Assembly: GCF_900107255.1 (NCBI RefSeq)
Contig: NZ_FNPH01000001.1
Coordinates: 620,001-684,000, forward strand
DNA length: 64,000 bases
Source of the DNA: Micromonospora pattaloongensis
Lineage (GTDB): Bacteria; Actinomycetota; Actinomycetes; Mycobacteriales; Micromonosporaceae
Direction of reading: 5' to 3'
The notes under the pieces were generated by a model. The model saw only the letters and a list, made by a program, of their open reading frames with translations, was not told where the DNA came from and made no database searches. The position numbers were made by a program, and so were the translations under genes. Within the stretch, counting starts at the first letter, position 1. Every line of letters begins with the position of its first letter. Positions 42,600 to 52,009 of this stretch are shown in pieces.

Positions 42600-43490
42600 G
42601 TGCCAGGTGGACCTGTTCCCGTGCACGAGCTGACCTTGTCGTTGCCATCGCCGCTGGAGGAGTTGGCCGACGATCGGCTCGCCTCGCATGGCGTCCGGGT
42701 GCTCCTGAAGCGCGATGATCTGATCCATCCTGATGTCCCTGGTAACAAATGGCGCAAGTTGAAATACAACCTGCAGGCGGCGCGCGAGCAGGGGCATCGT
42801 GTCCTGCTCACCTTCGGCGGCGCTTACTCCAATCACATCCGCGCTGTCGCCGCCGCCGGCTACTACTTTGGCTTCTCGACCATCGGGGTCATCCGCGGAG
42901 AAGAACATCTACCGCTGAATCCCTCCCTCGCGTACGCCGAGCAGCGCGGGATGCGGCTCACGTATGTGGATCGCACCACGTACCGGATGAAACACGACCA
43001 GGCCGTGACTGACGCGCTGCGGGACCAGTTCGGCGACTTCTACCTGGTACCCGAGGGCGGCAGTAACGCCCTCGCGCTGCGCGGCTGCGCGGAGTTGGTA
43101 GGCGAGATCAATACGGACTTCGACGTCATCTGCTGCGCCGCGGGGACTGGTGGAACGTTGGCGGGCATCGCGGTCGGACTCCCACCGGGCAAGCAAGCTG
43201 TCGGCTTCTCGGCACTCAAGGGTGGGGACTTTCTGGCCGATGACGTGCGTCGTCTTCAGCATGACTACGGCCGGGAGACGTCGAACTGGTCGGTAGAGAC
43301 GGGATTTCACTTCGGCGGATTCGCGCGACGCACGAACGACCTGGACAACTTCATCAACGATTTCAGCCGGCGACACAAGATCCAGCTCGACCGGGTCTAC
43401 GTCGGCAAGATGATGTTCGGCCTGTTCTCACTCGTGGCCCTCGGCCGGTTCGCGCCCGGCACCGTGGTCGTCGTCGTCATCACCGGCTGA
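42600..43490 (+). CDS. PLP-dependent ACC deaminase / D-cysteine desulfhydrase family enzyme
   Basis: 296 residues from GTG 42600. LLKRDDLIHPDVPGNKWRKL holds the PLP Lys in NKWRKLKYN, TFGGAYSNHIRAVAAAG is the substrate loop, and AAGTGGTLAGIAVGL is the phosphate-binding glycine loop. This marks the tryptophan-synthase-beta fold family including ACC deaminase and D-cysteine desulfhydrase. Codon use is less GC-rich than its neighbours (e.g. TTGTCGTTGCCATCG), suggesting transfer. Substrate not assigned. Confidence 0.88.
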   Translation: MPGGPVPVHELTLSLPSPLEELADDRLASHGVRVLLKRDDLIHPDVPGNKWRKLKYNLQAAREQGHRVLLTFGGAYSNHIRAVAAAGYYFGFSTIGVIRGEEHLPLNPSLAYAEQRGMRLTYVDRTTYRMKHDQAVTDALRDQFGDFYLVPEGGSNALALRGCAELVGEINTDFDVICCAAGTGGTLAGIAVGLPPGKQAVGFSALKGGDFLADDVRRLQHDYGRETSNWSVETGFHFGGFARRTNDLDNFINDFSRRHKIQLDRVYVGKMMFGLFSLVALGRFAPGTVVVVVITG

Positions 43491-43495
43491 GCCAG

Positions 43496-44047
43496 TTACA
43501 CCCGTAGGTCATAACCCGCGCGCGTCCTCGCGGACATCGACCGGTCCTCCAACGTCAAGTCCCACGCGCCCGTGTCGATAGAGAATTCCTTGCCGAAGCC
43601 GAGCCACTTCCCGGTCATGTGAGTCATCGACGGTGTCAGCAGGAGCTGGATCGCGCCTCGGTAAATGGTGCCCTTGTAGTACCCCGTGGGCGACGTACGC
43701 TCTTCCCACGTTCCGGTAGCTGCGAGGCCGTCGAGCGTCAACGCGATGCGGACGTTGGATCCGGTGCTATGCGGCAGGCTCGTCACGTTGAGGTTCCTGC
43801 CCTTCTGGTCGACCACGACGAAGTGAACGTCGCGGAATTCCTCTTCACGCCCGGAACTCATGTAGGTGTACTCGCTGCGCCAGATTCCGCGAAGGTCCGG
43901 CATGTGACCGGCCGGCAATGCCTCGGCGGGCGGCGTCGACGCTTCGACCGACGATGACGCCGCCAACGTCAGCGCGAAGCTCAGCTTCAACAACAGGGCG
44001 CGGCGGTCGACGCCGGGCTCGAGGTGCTGAGCCCACCCTGACATCAT
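43496..44047 (-). pseudogene. XRE-type regulator lacking its N-terminal HTH domain
   Basis: 183 residues from ATG 44047: WAQHLEPGVDRRALLLKLSFALTLAA, then GIWRSEYTYMSSGREEEF, SLPHSTGSNVRIALTLDG, TGTWEERTSPTGYYKGTIYRG and GKWLGFGKEFSIDTGAWDL. This is the C-terminal sensor part I recall following an XRE HTH in Streptomyces-type regulators. Here an in-frame TAG lies 13-14 codons upstream and no HTH is found in any frame. It is probably a 5'-truncated remnant, or less likely a stand-alone sensor domain. Confidence 0.65.
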
Positions 44048-44098
44048 CTGTGCGAGGCGCCGACACGGTGGGCCGTTCTACCCGCGGATCGTCCTCCG

Positions 44099-44671
44099 TC
44101 AGCGGTCGCTACGAAGACGGGCGTGAAGGTGCATGTCATGCCAGCCGTCGGCGTGCCGCGCCCCGCCGCGTTTCGTACCCTCTGCGGCGAAGCCGGCGTA
44201 GTGCGCGACCCGACAGGACGCGACGTTCGCCGTTGAGTGGCACAGCTCAACGCGGTGGAGCCGGAGTGTCGTGAAGGACCACCCAGTGACCGCGGACAGC
44301 GCTCGCGGCGCAATACGACGACCGCGCGCGCCCGGCCGCACCCAGTACGACACCTCGGCCAGACCTTCGGCCAGGACGATCCGACGCAGGCTGATCTGAC
44401 CGGCGATCTCCCCCGCGTCGAGCACGGCCCACCCGGCGCCGGTTTCATCGCGCCACCGGCCCGGCCAGCCAGCTATCCAGTCGCGGGCCTCGTCGTCACC
44501 CATCGATCGGCAGTGCCAGCGCTGAATGGCAGGGTCGGCGTACGCGGCCACGACAGCCGGACGATCCGACGACTGCCACGGTCGAAGCACCACGCCGTTC
44601 GCGCGGATCTCGGGCTGCGACAGCGCCGCCATCGAACCGGGCGGCACAGCGGGTGTGACGAGTGACGGCAC
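44099..44671 (-). CDS. GNAT acetyltransferase (RimJ/RimL-like)
   Basis: 190 residues from GTG 44671 (VPSLVTPAVPPGSM); ATG 44632 is an alternative. LVTPAVPPGSMAALSQPEIRANGVVLRPW at the N-terminus is the common start of RimJ/RimL-type actinobacterial GNATs. The acetyl-CoA site is VRPGARGRRIAPRALSAVTGW, and the C-terminus HSTANVASCRVAHYAGFAAEG carries the usual Asn and Phe. Substrate unknown. It lies immediately beside the displaced tRNA fragment. Confidence 0.9.
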   Translation of the reverse strand: MPSLVTPAVPPGSMAALSQPEIRANGVVLRPWQSSDRPAVVAAYADPAIQRWHCRSMGDDEARDWIAGWPGRWRDETGAGWAVLDAGEIAGQISLRRIVLAEGLAEVSYWVRPGARGRRIAPRALSAVTGWSFTTLRLHRVELCHSTANVASCRVAHYAGFAAEGTKRGGARHADGWHDMHLHARLRSDR

Positions 44672-44741
44672 GCGCCAACTGTAGGGGTGCGGCTGGCAGC
44701 GCCCGGACGCCAGCCACGGCATCACACGTGGCTGGTGGTGA

Positions 44742-44789
44742 TGGAGGGCCCCGCCGGGCTCAAACCGGCGACCCCTCGCTTACAAGGCG
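44742..44789 (-). other. Displaced tRNA-Thr 3' fragment (att-like relic)
   Basis: 48 nt, 44/48 identical to 47830-47877, the 3' half of the intact tRNA-Thr(TGT): part of the anticodon arm, variable loop, T-arm and acceptor 3' strand with CCA. The inner 24 nt are identical; the differences are in the acceptor strand and T-loop. Same orientation as the tRNA, about 3.0 kb downstream of its 3' end. This is the expected place for the displaced attachment site of an element integrated into a tRNA gene. Confidence 0.85.
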
Positions 44790-44951
44790 CCTCCAGCATG
44801 TGCGGCGCCGTTCACCGACGGCTGCGACATTCTGGCCGGCCCCGCCGCGAGTCCGCTTCTGTCCACCGCCGTGTGGAAACAGTTGATGTCAGCCGCAAAT
44901 GTCAGACTGATGGTCCTCATCCTTCGAGGACACCACGGAAGGACGTGGCAG

Positions 44952-45335
44952 GTGCCAAGCAAGTCTGGCGAGGTTGATGACTTCATGGCTACTCTCGATC
45001 ACCCGCTGAAAGCCGGTGTCGAGGAGTTAAGATCGGCAATATTGGCGTCGAACGCTGACATCTCAGAGCATGTGAAATGGAACGCCCCGAGCTTCCGGTA
45101 CAACGGAGAGGACCGGGTGACCTTCCGGCTTCGACCCGCTGATCGTCTGCAACTCATCTTCCACCGCGGAGCGAAGGTCCGATCGGACCTTGCCGAGTTC
45201 GCCTTTCGCGATTCCACCGGGCTGATGACATGGCTGGCACCCGACCGGGGCGTCGTGACCTTCCCAGACCTCGAAACCATCCAGTCCCAGATGGCAGCTG
45301 TGGTGTCCTTGGTAAACCACTGGGTCCGGGCATAG
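44952..45335 (+). CDS. DUF1801 domain protein
   Basis: 127 residues from GTG 44952 with GGAAGGA upstream; a start at 44871 is also open. MATLDHPLKAGVEELRSAIL, VKWNAPSFRYNGEDRVTFRL and the C-terminal helix are the DUF1801 (YdhG-like) pattern. The family is poorly understood; the fold is related to iron-/ligand-binding small proteins. Lower-GC codons than the core genes agree with its location inside the tRNA-bracketed segment. Confidence 0.87.
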   Translation: MPSKSGEVDDFMATLDHPLKAGVEELRSAILASNADISEHVKWNAPSFRYNGEDRVTFRLRPADRLQLIFHRGAKVRSDLAEFAFRDSTGLMTWLAPDRGVVTFPDLETIQSQMAAVVSLVNHWVRA

Positions 45336-45485
45336 CGCTACCCGACACTGGCGGGTGTCAGGCGACGACCCCCGTCGGGGGGAGCCGGACACCCGTTGTC
45401 GTCCCGTGCCGCCCGGTGTCGTGCTGCCTCGGTGTGCAGGGGCCGTGAGCCGTCCGGTGGTCGTACGGATCGGCCTGAGTCAGCG

Positions 45486-45671
45486 CGTTTTCTCGTGCAC
45501 GGCACGGTGATCGCCCGCGCCACCCCCACCGCCAAGCGCCGCATCGTCGACGTTCTGCAACGGCGAGGCGAGGTGGTTGCGGTAACCGGGGACGGCGGCA
45601 ACGACGCCCCAGCCCTCGCCGCCGCCGACGTCGGCATCGCCATGGGCGCCCGCAGTGATGGTGCCGCCGCC
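45486..45671 (+). pseudogene. P-type ATPase remnant
   Basis: About 62 codons read [40 protein letters not shown] and [19 protein letters not shown]. This is the P-domain hinge region of P-type cation ATPases (TPxxKxxIV...GDGxNDAPAL...GIAMG). Everything N-terminal and C-terminal is missing; the reading frame then runs into unrelated codons. It lies 54 bp before the multicopper oxidase gene, so a metal-export cassette probably once stood here. Confidence 0.85.
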
Positions 45672-45724
45672 GGTATGGTCCGGTGGCGGCGGGTTGATCA
45701 TCGACGTTGAGCAGGGGTGGACAC

Positions 45725-47689
45725 GTGTTCCTCTGGGTGCATTACACCGACATGGTGACCGCGATGCTGGCTGCGCCCGCCGCGGTGGTGGCGGTGTGGG
45801 CTGCGCTGCGTCTCCCTGCCTCGCCAGGCTCAGGGCCTTCGCGGATGTGGCGTCTGCTGTTTGGGCTGTTGCTCGGCGGGGCTGCGCTGCGGGTTGTCGC
45901 AGCTCTGCTCCTGCTTCCGAACGGGTGGGACTTCGCGGGGCCGAGGTTGGTGTTCGTCGCGCCGGCGCTGGCGGTGGTCGCGGCGGTGCATGTGGTGTGG
46001 GTGCGGCGGGCCCTGGGGTCGCCAGGTGGTGAGCGGCGGGCAGCCACGTGGCCCGGCGACTACTGGGCGGTGATGGTCGCGGCTGGCGTGATGCTGGTGG
46101 CCAGCGCGGCACAGTTGGCCGGCATGGGCTCCGCTGCGCTGGCCGGGGTTGGCGTCCTCGGCATTGCCGCGATGGGATCGGTGTCGCGGCCGACCCGGTG
46201 GAGCCGGCGGTTGGCCGGCCGATGGTGGCGTTCGGCGGCGGAAGGGGTTCTCGGCGTCGTGGTGGCCGCTGCGGTGCTCGCGGCGATGTCCACGGCCAGC
46301 CGGCTGCCGGCGAGCAGCAGCATGACCGGCGGCCCCGCCGACATCGGCGGCGGCAGCATGACCGGCCACAGCCACCACGATGGTGTCAGTGTGGTCAGGT
46401 TGACCGGCACCGACACCGCAGGCGTACCGACACGTCGGTTCACCTTGACCGCGCAGCCCGCCACGGTGCAGCTGGACTCGGGCCAGCGGGTGGAGGCATG
46501 GACGTTCAACGGCGTCGCTCCAGGCCCACAGTTGCTGGTCCGGCAAGGGGACCTGGTGGAAGTGACGCTGGTCAACCGGCTACCCGGCGTCGGGGTGACC
46601 CTGCACTGGCACGGCGTGGACGTGCCGAACGCGATGGACGGCGTGGCCGGGGTGACCCAGGACGCGGTCGCGCCGGGGGGCAGTTTCGTATATCGGTTCC
46701 GGGCCACGCAGGTCGGCACCTACTGGTACCACTCCCACGAGATGTCCTCCCTCCAGGTGCGTCGGGGACTCTTCGGGGCGTTCGTGGTCTTGCCCGTCGA
46801 CACGCCGGAGCAGGGCGACGCTGTGGATGAGACGGTGCTGCGGCACACCTGGCTCGACGAGGACGGCGTGGCAACCCTCGGCGTGACCGCCGGTGAGCAG
46901 CGGCGACAGGTTCCGGCCGGTCGACAGGTACGGCTACGGCTGGTCAACACTGACGGAAATCCCGCCGCATTCACCCTGACCGGCGCCGCGGTGCGGGTCG
47001 TCGCGATCGACGGCGCCGACGTGCACGAACCGAACGTTCTCAGCGGCGTGCGGATCCTGGTCGGCGGTGGCGCCCGCTACGACCTCGCTTTCACAATGCC
47101 CGACCAGCCGGTGGTCCTCCACGCAGACGGTCCAACGATCGTCTACAGCCCCGACGGGAATGCAGGTCCGGGCCGCGTGAGTGCCGCTCCGGCGTTGCTG
47201 GACCCCGCGCGATATGGCACGCCCGCCGCCACGCCGTTCGGGGCGGACAGCCACTTCGACCGGCGCTTCACGCTACGCGTCGACGAGAGACTCGGCTTCT
47301 ACGACGGCCGCCCGGCAGTGCGGTACACCCTCAACAACGAGTCGTTCCCCGACGTGCCGATGCTCATGGTCGCCCCCGGTGACCTCGTCGACGTCACCTA
47401 CGTCAACCGCAGCGGCCAACACCACCCGATGCACCTGCACGGCCACCACATGCTGGTGCTGAACCGCAACGGCCGACCCACAAGCGGAAGCCCGTGGTGG
47501 GTCGACACCCTCGACGTCGGCCCAGGCGAGACCTACCGGGTAGCGTTCCGGGCGGACAACCCGGGGATTTGGATGGACCACTGCCACAACCTCGAACACG
47601 CTGCCAACGGCATGATTCTGCACCTGGGCTACACAGGCATCACCACGCCCTTCCAGACCGGGCGCGGCACCGCCAACCACCCGGAATAG
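45725..47689 (+). CDS. Membrane-anchored multicopper oxidase
   Basis: 654 residues from GTG 45725; TTG 45707 is an alternative. About five hydrophobic spans fill residues 1-195. A His/Met/Gly linker (MTGHSHHDG) is followed by a laccase-like region with all four copper motifs: HWHG (His294), WYHSHE, HPMHLHGHH (from about residue 567) and HCHNLEH (near 618). Cupredoxin domains 1 and 3 are clear. It oxidises a metal or phenolic substrate with O2 outside the membrane. The P-type ATPase remnant beside it suggests copper tolerance. It is inside the tRNA-bracketed segment. Confidence 0.93.
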   Translation: MFLWVHYTDMVTAMLAAPAAVVAVWAALRLPASPGSGPSRMWRLLFGLLLGGAALRVVAALLLLPNGWDFAGPRLVFVAPALAVVAAVHVVWVRRALGSPGGERRAATWPGDYWAVMVAAGVMLVASAAQLAGMGSAALAGVGVLGIAAMGSVSRPTRWSRRLAGRWWRSAAEGVLGVVVAAAVLAAMSTASRLPASSSMTGGPADIGGGSMTGHSHHDGVSVVRLTGTDTAGVPTRRFTLTAQPATVQLDSGQRVEAWTFNGVAPGPQLLVRQGDLVEVTLVNRLPGVGVTLHWHGVDVPNAMDGVAGVTQDAVAPGGSFVYRFRATQVGTYWYHSHEMSSLQVRRGLFGAFVVLPVDTPEQGDAVDETVLRHTWLDEDGVATLGVTAGEQRRQVPAGRQVRLRLVNTDGNPAAFTLTGAAVRVVAIDGADVHEPNVLSGVRILVGGGARYDLAFTMPDQPVVLHADGPTIVYSPDGNAGPGRVSAAPALLDPARYGTPAATPFGADSHFDRRFTLRVDERLGFYDGRPAVRYTLNNESFPDVPMLMVAPGDLVDVTYVNRSGQHHPMHLHGHHMLVLNRNGRPTSGSPWWVDTLDVGPGETYRVAFRADNPGIWMDHCHNLEHAANGMILHLGYTGITTPFQTGRGTANHPE

Positions 47690-47829
47690 GCCCGCCATGC
47701 GGCGCCGCAAAGGGCCTTCCCCAGCCTTCAACTGCGGTTCAGCAGTCTCAGACGGGTCAGCAGTTCACCAACTACAGCTGCCCGGCCCGGCCAGTCTGTC
47801 GGGTGCGGGCGGATTTGCCTGGTGGTGAA

Positions 47830-47906
47830 TGGAGCCCCCGGCCGGGCTCGAACCGGCGACCCCTCGCTTACAAGGCGAGCGCTCTGGCCAACTGAGCTAC
47901 AGGGGC
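47830..47906 (-). tRNA. tRNA-Thr(TGT)
   Basis: 77 nt, read leftward. Acceptor GCCCCTG / CGGGGGC, D-arm GCTC..GAGC, anticodon arm CTCGC-CTTGTAA-GCGAG with anticodon TGT, T-arm GCCGG-TTCGAGC-CCGGC, and an encoded CCA. All stems pair correctly with one G-U in the acceptor. The 3' half is duplicated at 44742-44789. Confidence 0.95.
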
Positions 47907-48077
47907 GTGCGTCCGCCGCCAGCATAGCCACTGCGGCGACGATGACAGTGCAGCGTACGCGTCGGAGCAGCGCGAGTCCCCGCGTGACGGCCGGGGTGTT
48001 CCCGCCGGCTCGACCGGTTGATGGCGCACGATACGCAGATGTCCCAATGATCCCTTGGAATGGCTGTGAGAGCGACC

Positions 48078-48106
48078 TTGGCAGTGACGGGAATCGCGTT
48101 TACCGT
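48078..48106 (+). promoter_or_regulatory. Candidate msiK promoter
   Basis: TTGGCA (48078-48083), 17-bp spacer, TACCGT (48101-48106), about 130 bp before the msiK start. A motif-only prediction. The remainder of 47907-48234 holds the leader and no gene. Confidence 0.45.
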
Positions 48107-48221
48107 GACGTGACGCGGGCTACACCCGGGGCTCACTCCGGCTGCTTCCCGCGCACCGGGGCACGCGGTGTCCCGGCAGCTCCTTCACTCGGATCGTCCG
48201 GCACGTTCCTGCCGGTGAAAG

Positions 48222-48231
48222 GAAGCGCTTC
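48222..48231. promoter_or_regulatory. LacI-type palindrome over the msiK ribosome site
   Basis: GAAGCGCTTC, a perfect 10-bp palindrome with the CG centre typical of LacI-family operators, inside a wider GTGAA...TTCAC frame. It lies 3 bp before the ATG and overlaps the AAAGGAAG ribosome-binding site. It differs from the GCAA-N4-TTGC sites of the uronate locus. Confidence 0.5.
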
Positions 48232-48234
48232 ACC

Positions 48235-49326
<1,092 letters not shown>

Positions 49327-49334
49327 CGTCAGGG

Positions 49335-49372
49335 AAGTGGCCTCTTCCCGCGGGAAGGGGCCACTTTCGTTT
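49335..49372. terminator. Intrinsic terminator after msiK
   Basis: AAGTGGCC...CTTCCCGCGGGAAG...GGCCACTT, a long hairpin with one small bulge on each side, followed by TTCGTTT. It is 8 bp after msiK and 73 bp from the convergent pectate lyase gene, so it can serve both. Confidence 0.85.
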
Positions 49373-49445
49373 ACACCGGGGTGGCCGCCCCGTCCGCAGC
49401 GCGCGGCGCAGGGCGGCCGCGCCCGTGGCCGGGTCCGGCCGATCG

Positions 49446-50795
49446 TCAGATCGGCAGGCGACCGGCACCGGCGAGCGCGGTGACCGCGAGCGGCACCACG
49501 GCGGCGGGCAGCAGGGGGCCACTGCGCAGGGTCGGGGTCCAGCCCGAGTCGGCGCCCAGGTCGGGGTCGTGCGCGGCGTTGTAGGCGGCGAGCACGTCGA
49601 CCGGGCCGGGCCGCTGTCCGCTCTGCCCGACCCAGCTGCCCTTCTCGGTGATCGCCGTGCCGCCCCAGTCGTAGATGAGGTCCGCGGGCGTGATCCCGGC
49701 GCCCAGCGCGAACGCGTTGTTCTCCGCGTGGATCGCGGACTGCACGCCGACGCCCCAGGCGTACGAGAAGCTCTCGCCGTACAGCTTGTAGTAGTTGTTG
49801 TAGATGTCGACCTGGCCGAAACGCACCCGCGGCAGGCGCTGGAAGCTGCCGTCGAAGAGGTTGTGGTGCAGCGTCACCTTCAGCCGGTCGACGTCCGGGC
49901 CGACGGTGTTCGACGACCCGATCAGCATCGTCTTGTCGCGCGCCCCGAATGTGTTGTACGAGACGGTGACGTAGCTGGCGGTGTGCGTGATGTCGGCGGA
50001 ACCGTCGTGCACCTGGTAGGGGCGGCCGAAATAGCGCGGCTGGGCCCTGTCGGGATTGTCGCCGTCGGTGAAGGTGTTGTGGTCCAGCCACACGTTCTCG
50101 CTGCGCCGCACGGAGATCTGGTCGTACTGCGAGTTCCACGCCCCGGCGTCGCCGTCGGTGGGCGTCCACGCCGGGAAGCAGTCGCGGGCGTCGACGAAGG
50201 TGAGGTTGCGGACGATGACGTTGTCCGCGCCGTCGATCATGAGCGTCAGCCCGGTCAGGGTCGCGCCGCGCAGTCCGATGATGGTGGTGTTCGGGCCGAC
50301 GTTGATCTGCGTCTGCCGGGTCTGGTTGGCGACCGACCGCAGGCGCGCCTGCTCGAGCGGCCCGCTCGGGGCGACGCGGCCCCAGACCGCGGGGTCGTAG
50401 GCGGCGAGGTAGGCGTCGAGCGAGTACCCCGGGTCGGCCAGGTCGTCGCAGCTCAACAGCGCACCGTCGGCGTCCTCGAAGCCGTCGACGACCCCCTTCA
50501 CGTAGATGATCTTCGGGGTGGCGTCGGTCATGTTCGTGGCGTTGTCGCCGCCGAGCGCGGCGACCAGCTCGGCGCGGGTGGCCACGACGCGCACCCGGTC
50601 GGCGGCCGCGGCGGCACCGCCGGTCGTGCCCGGTCCCGCCGCGCCCCAGCCGTCGTTCGCCGGCAGCGCCTGCCGGCCCAGCAACCGCGCCGCCCGGGAC
50701 AGCCCGTCGTCGCGCCCGCCCGCGGTCGCCGCCGCCGACGGCAGGACGGCGAGCGAGACGCCGACCAGCAGGGCGCTCATCATTTTCCGTCGCAT
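49446..50795 (-). CDS. Secreted pectate lyase (PL1 family)
   Basis: 449 residues from ATG 50795 with GGAGG 6 nt upstream. The signal peptide is MRRKMMSALLVGVSLAVLPSAAATA. Right-handed beta-helix pectate lyase motifs follow: NTTIIGLRGATLTGLTLMI, NVIVRNLTFVDARDCFP, DQISVRRSENVWLDHNTFTDG (Ca-binding Asp) and LHHNLFDGSFQRLPRVRFG, where the catalytic Arg lies. It cleaves polygalacturonate by beta-elimination outside the cell. Last gene of the leftward operon; the start overlaps the preceding Gfo/Idh gene by 16 bp. Confidence 0.95.
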   Translation of the reverse strand: MRRKMMSALLVGVSLAVLPSAAATAGGRDDGLSRAARLLGRQALPANDGWGAAGPGTTGGAAAAADRVRVVATRAELVAALGGDNATNMTDATPKIIYVKGVVDGFEDADGALLSCDDLADPGYSLDAYLAAYDPAVWGRVAPSGPLEQARLRSVANQTRQTQINVGPNTTIIGLRGATLTGLTLMIDGADNVIVRNLTFVDARDCFPAWTPTDGDAGAWNSQYDQISVRRSENVWLDHNTFTDGDNPDRAQPRYFGRPYQVHDGSADITHTASYVTVSYNTFGARDKTMLIGSSNTVGPDVDRLKVTLHHNLFDGSFQRLPRVRFGQVDIYNNYYKLYGESFSYAWGVGVQSAIHAENNAFALGAGITPADLIYDWGGTAITEKGSWVGQSGQRPGPVDVLAAYNAAHDPDLGADSGWTPTLRSGPLLPAAVVPLAVTALAGAGRLPI

Positions 50796-52009
50796 CGCAT
50801 CCTCCGCGTCCACGTTCCTGTCCTGTCCGCCACCGGCCTGTCCGCCACCGGGAGCGCGACCCGGTACGGCCGCGCCGCCCACCCCACCGGCAACTCCGAC
50901 AACAGCGCGAGCTCCTCGGCCGCGCGCCGCAGCGCCCCGTTGATCCCCCGGATCGTCGTGACCCGCGCCGGCCCTTCGCCGGTCGCCGCCACGAGGTCGC
51001 CGCCGAGCAGCAGCGGCTCGGGGGCCGCGTGCACGGCCCCGGCGACCGCGGTGAACCCGCCGGTCCGGGACAGCGGCGCGATCAACGGCACCCGGGCCGG
51101 ATCCGCGCGGTGGTCGAGCAGGTTCTCCAGCAGCGACACCCGCCCCGGCACCTCGCGCAGCCCCGGCTCGCCGGGGAGCATCAGCCGGTCCGTCGGATAT
51201 TCGAGCACCGCCCGACCCCGCGTGCCGTGCACGATCACCTCACCCGGGATGAACTCCTCGCCGGCGAGCGTCACCGCGGCGACCACGACGGGCCCCTCGT
51301 CGAGCGTCACCCGCAGCGACGCGGTGTCGTCGACCTCGATGGGCCGGGTGCGGTAGCGCTCCAGCTCGATCGCCACCGGCGCGCCCCCGCCGGCCGCGGC
51401 CGCCACCGCCAGGCACTGCATCACGGCGTGCGCCAGCGGGTTGACCAGCGCGCCGTCCAGCACGGGACGCCCGTCCGCGCTGCGCCGCCCCGCCCACGGC
51501 GCCCGCCCGTAGTAGGCGTCGTCGCGCTGCCACGACGCGACGGTGGCGATGCCGGTCACGGTTCCGAGCCGGCCGTCGCGGACCGCGGCGAGCAGCTCGG
51601 CGAGCGCGGCCGAGCCGAGCGCCTGGAACCCGACCTGACACGCCCGGCCGGTCTCGGCGACCGCCGCCGACAGCGTCCGGTGCTCGGCCACCGACAGCAC
51701 CGGTGGCTTCTCCAGCAGCAGGTCCGCGCCGGCGGCCAGCACGTCCAGCGCGATCGGCAGGTGGGTGTGCGGCGGCGTGCAGACCACCACCACGTCCGGC
51801 CGGGCCGCGCGCAGCATCTCGCGGTGGTCGGTGAAGACCTCCACCCCGTCGGGTACGGGCGCGTCCGGGGCCGGCTCGACCGGGCGTACGTCGACGAGCG
51901 CGACCAGCCGCAGCCGTCCCGCCTCGTGCAGCGGCGCGATCCGCCGCCGGTGCCACAGGCCGTGTCCGGTCGCCCCGACCAGCGCGACCCGTGGCCGCTG
52001 CCCGCTCAT
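50780..52009 (-). CDS. Gfo/Idh/MocA-family oxidoreductase
   Basis: 409 residues from ATG 52009, which overlaps the dehydrogenase stop (ATGA). NAD(P)-binding GATGHGLWHRR at the N-terminus, VVVCTPPHTHLPIALDVLAAG, then the family signature LLEKPPVLS with the catalytic Lys in EKP. The C-terminal half is a Gfo/Idh beta-sheet domain with HGTRGRAVLEYPTDRL. Its substrate is unknown; in this operon a sugar or uronate derivative is likely. Confidence 0.9.
   Translation of the reverse strand: MSGQRPRVALVGATGHGLWHRRRIAPLHEAGRLRLVALVDVRPVEPAPDAPVPDGVEVFTDHREMLRAARPDVVVVCTPPHTHLPIALDVLAAGADLLLEKPPVLSVAEHRTLSAAVAETGRACQVGFQALGSAALAELLAAVRDGRLGTVTGIATVASWQRDDAYYGRAPWAGRRSADGRPVLDGALVNPLAHAVMQCLAVAAAAGGGAPVAIELERYRTRPIEVDDTASLRVTLDEGPVVVAAVTLAGEEFIPGEVIVHGTRGRAVLEYPTDRLMLPGEPGLREVPGRVSLLENLLDHRADPARVPLIAPLSRTGGFTAVAGAVHAAPEPLLLGGDLVAATGEGPARVTTIRGINGALRRAAEELALLSELPVGWAARPYRVALPVADRPVADRTGTWTRRMRCDGK

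Noticed and set aside
44687..44977. Rightward 96-residue frame reading through the tRNA-Thr fragment
   Set aside because: The peptide part MEGPAGLKPATPRLQGASS is the translation of a tRNA relic, a common artefact.
45336..45485. Hairpins after the DUF1801 gene as a riboswitch or terminator
   Set aside because: Only a 5-bp CCCCC/GGGGG stem and a weak GACACT/GGTGTC pair are visible; too short to support a specific element.
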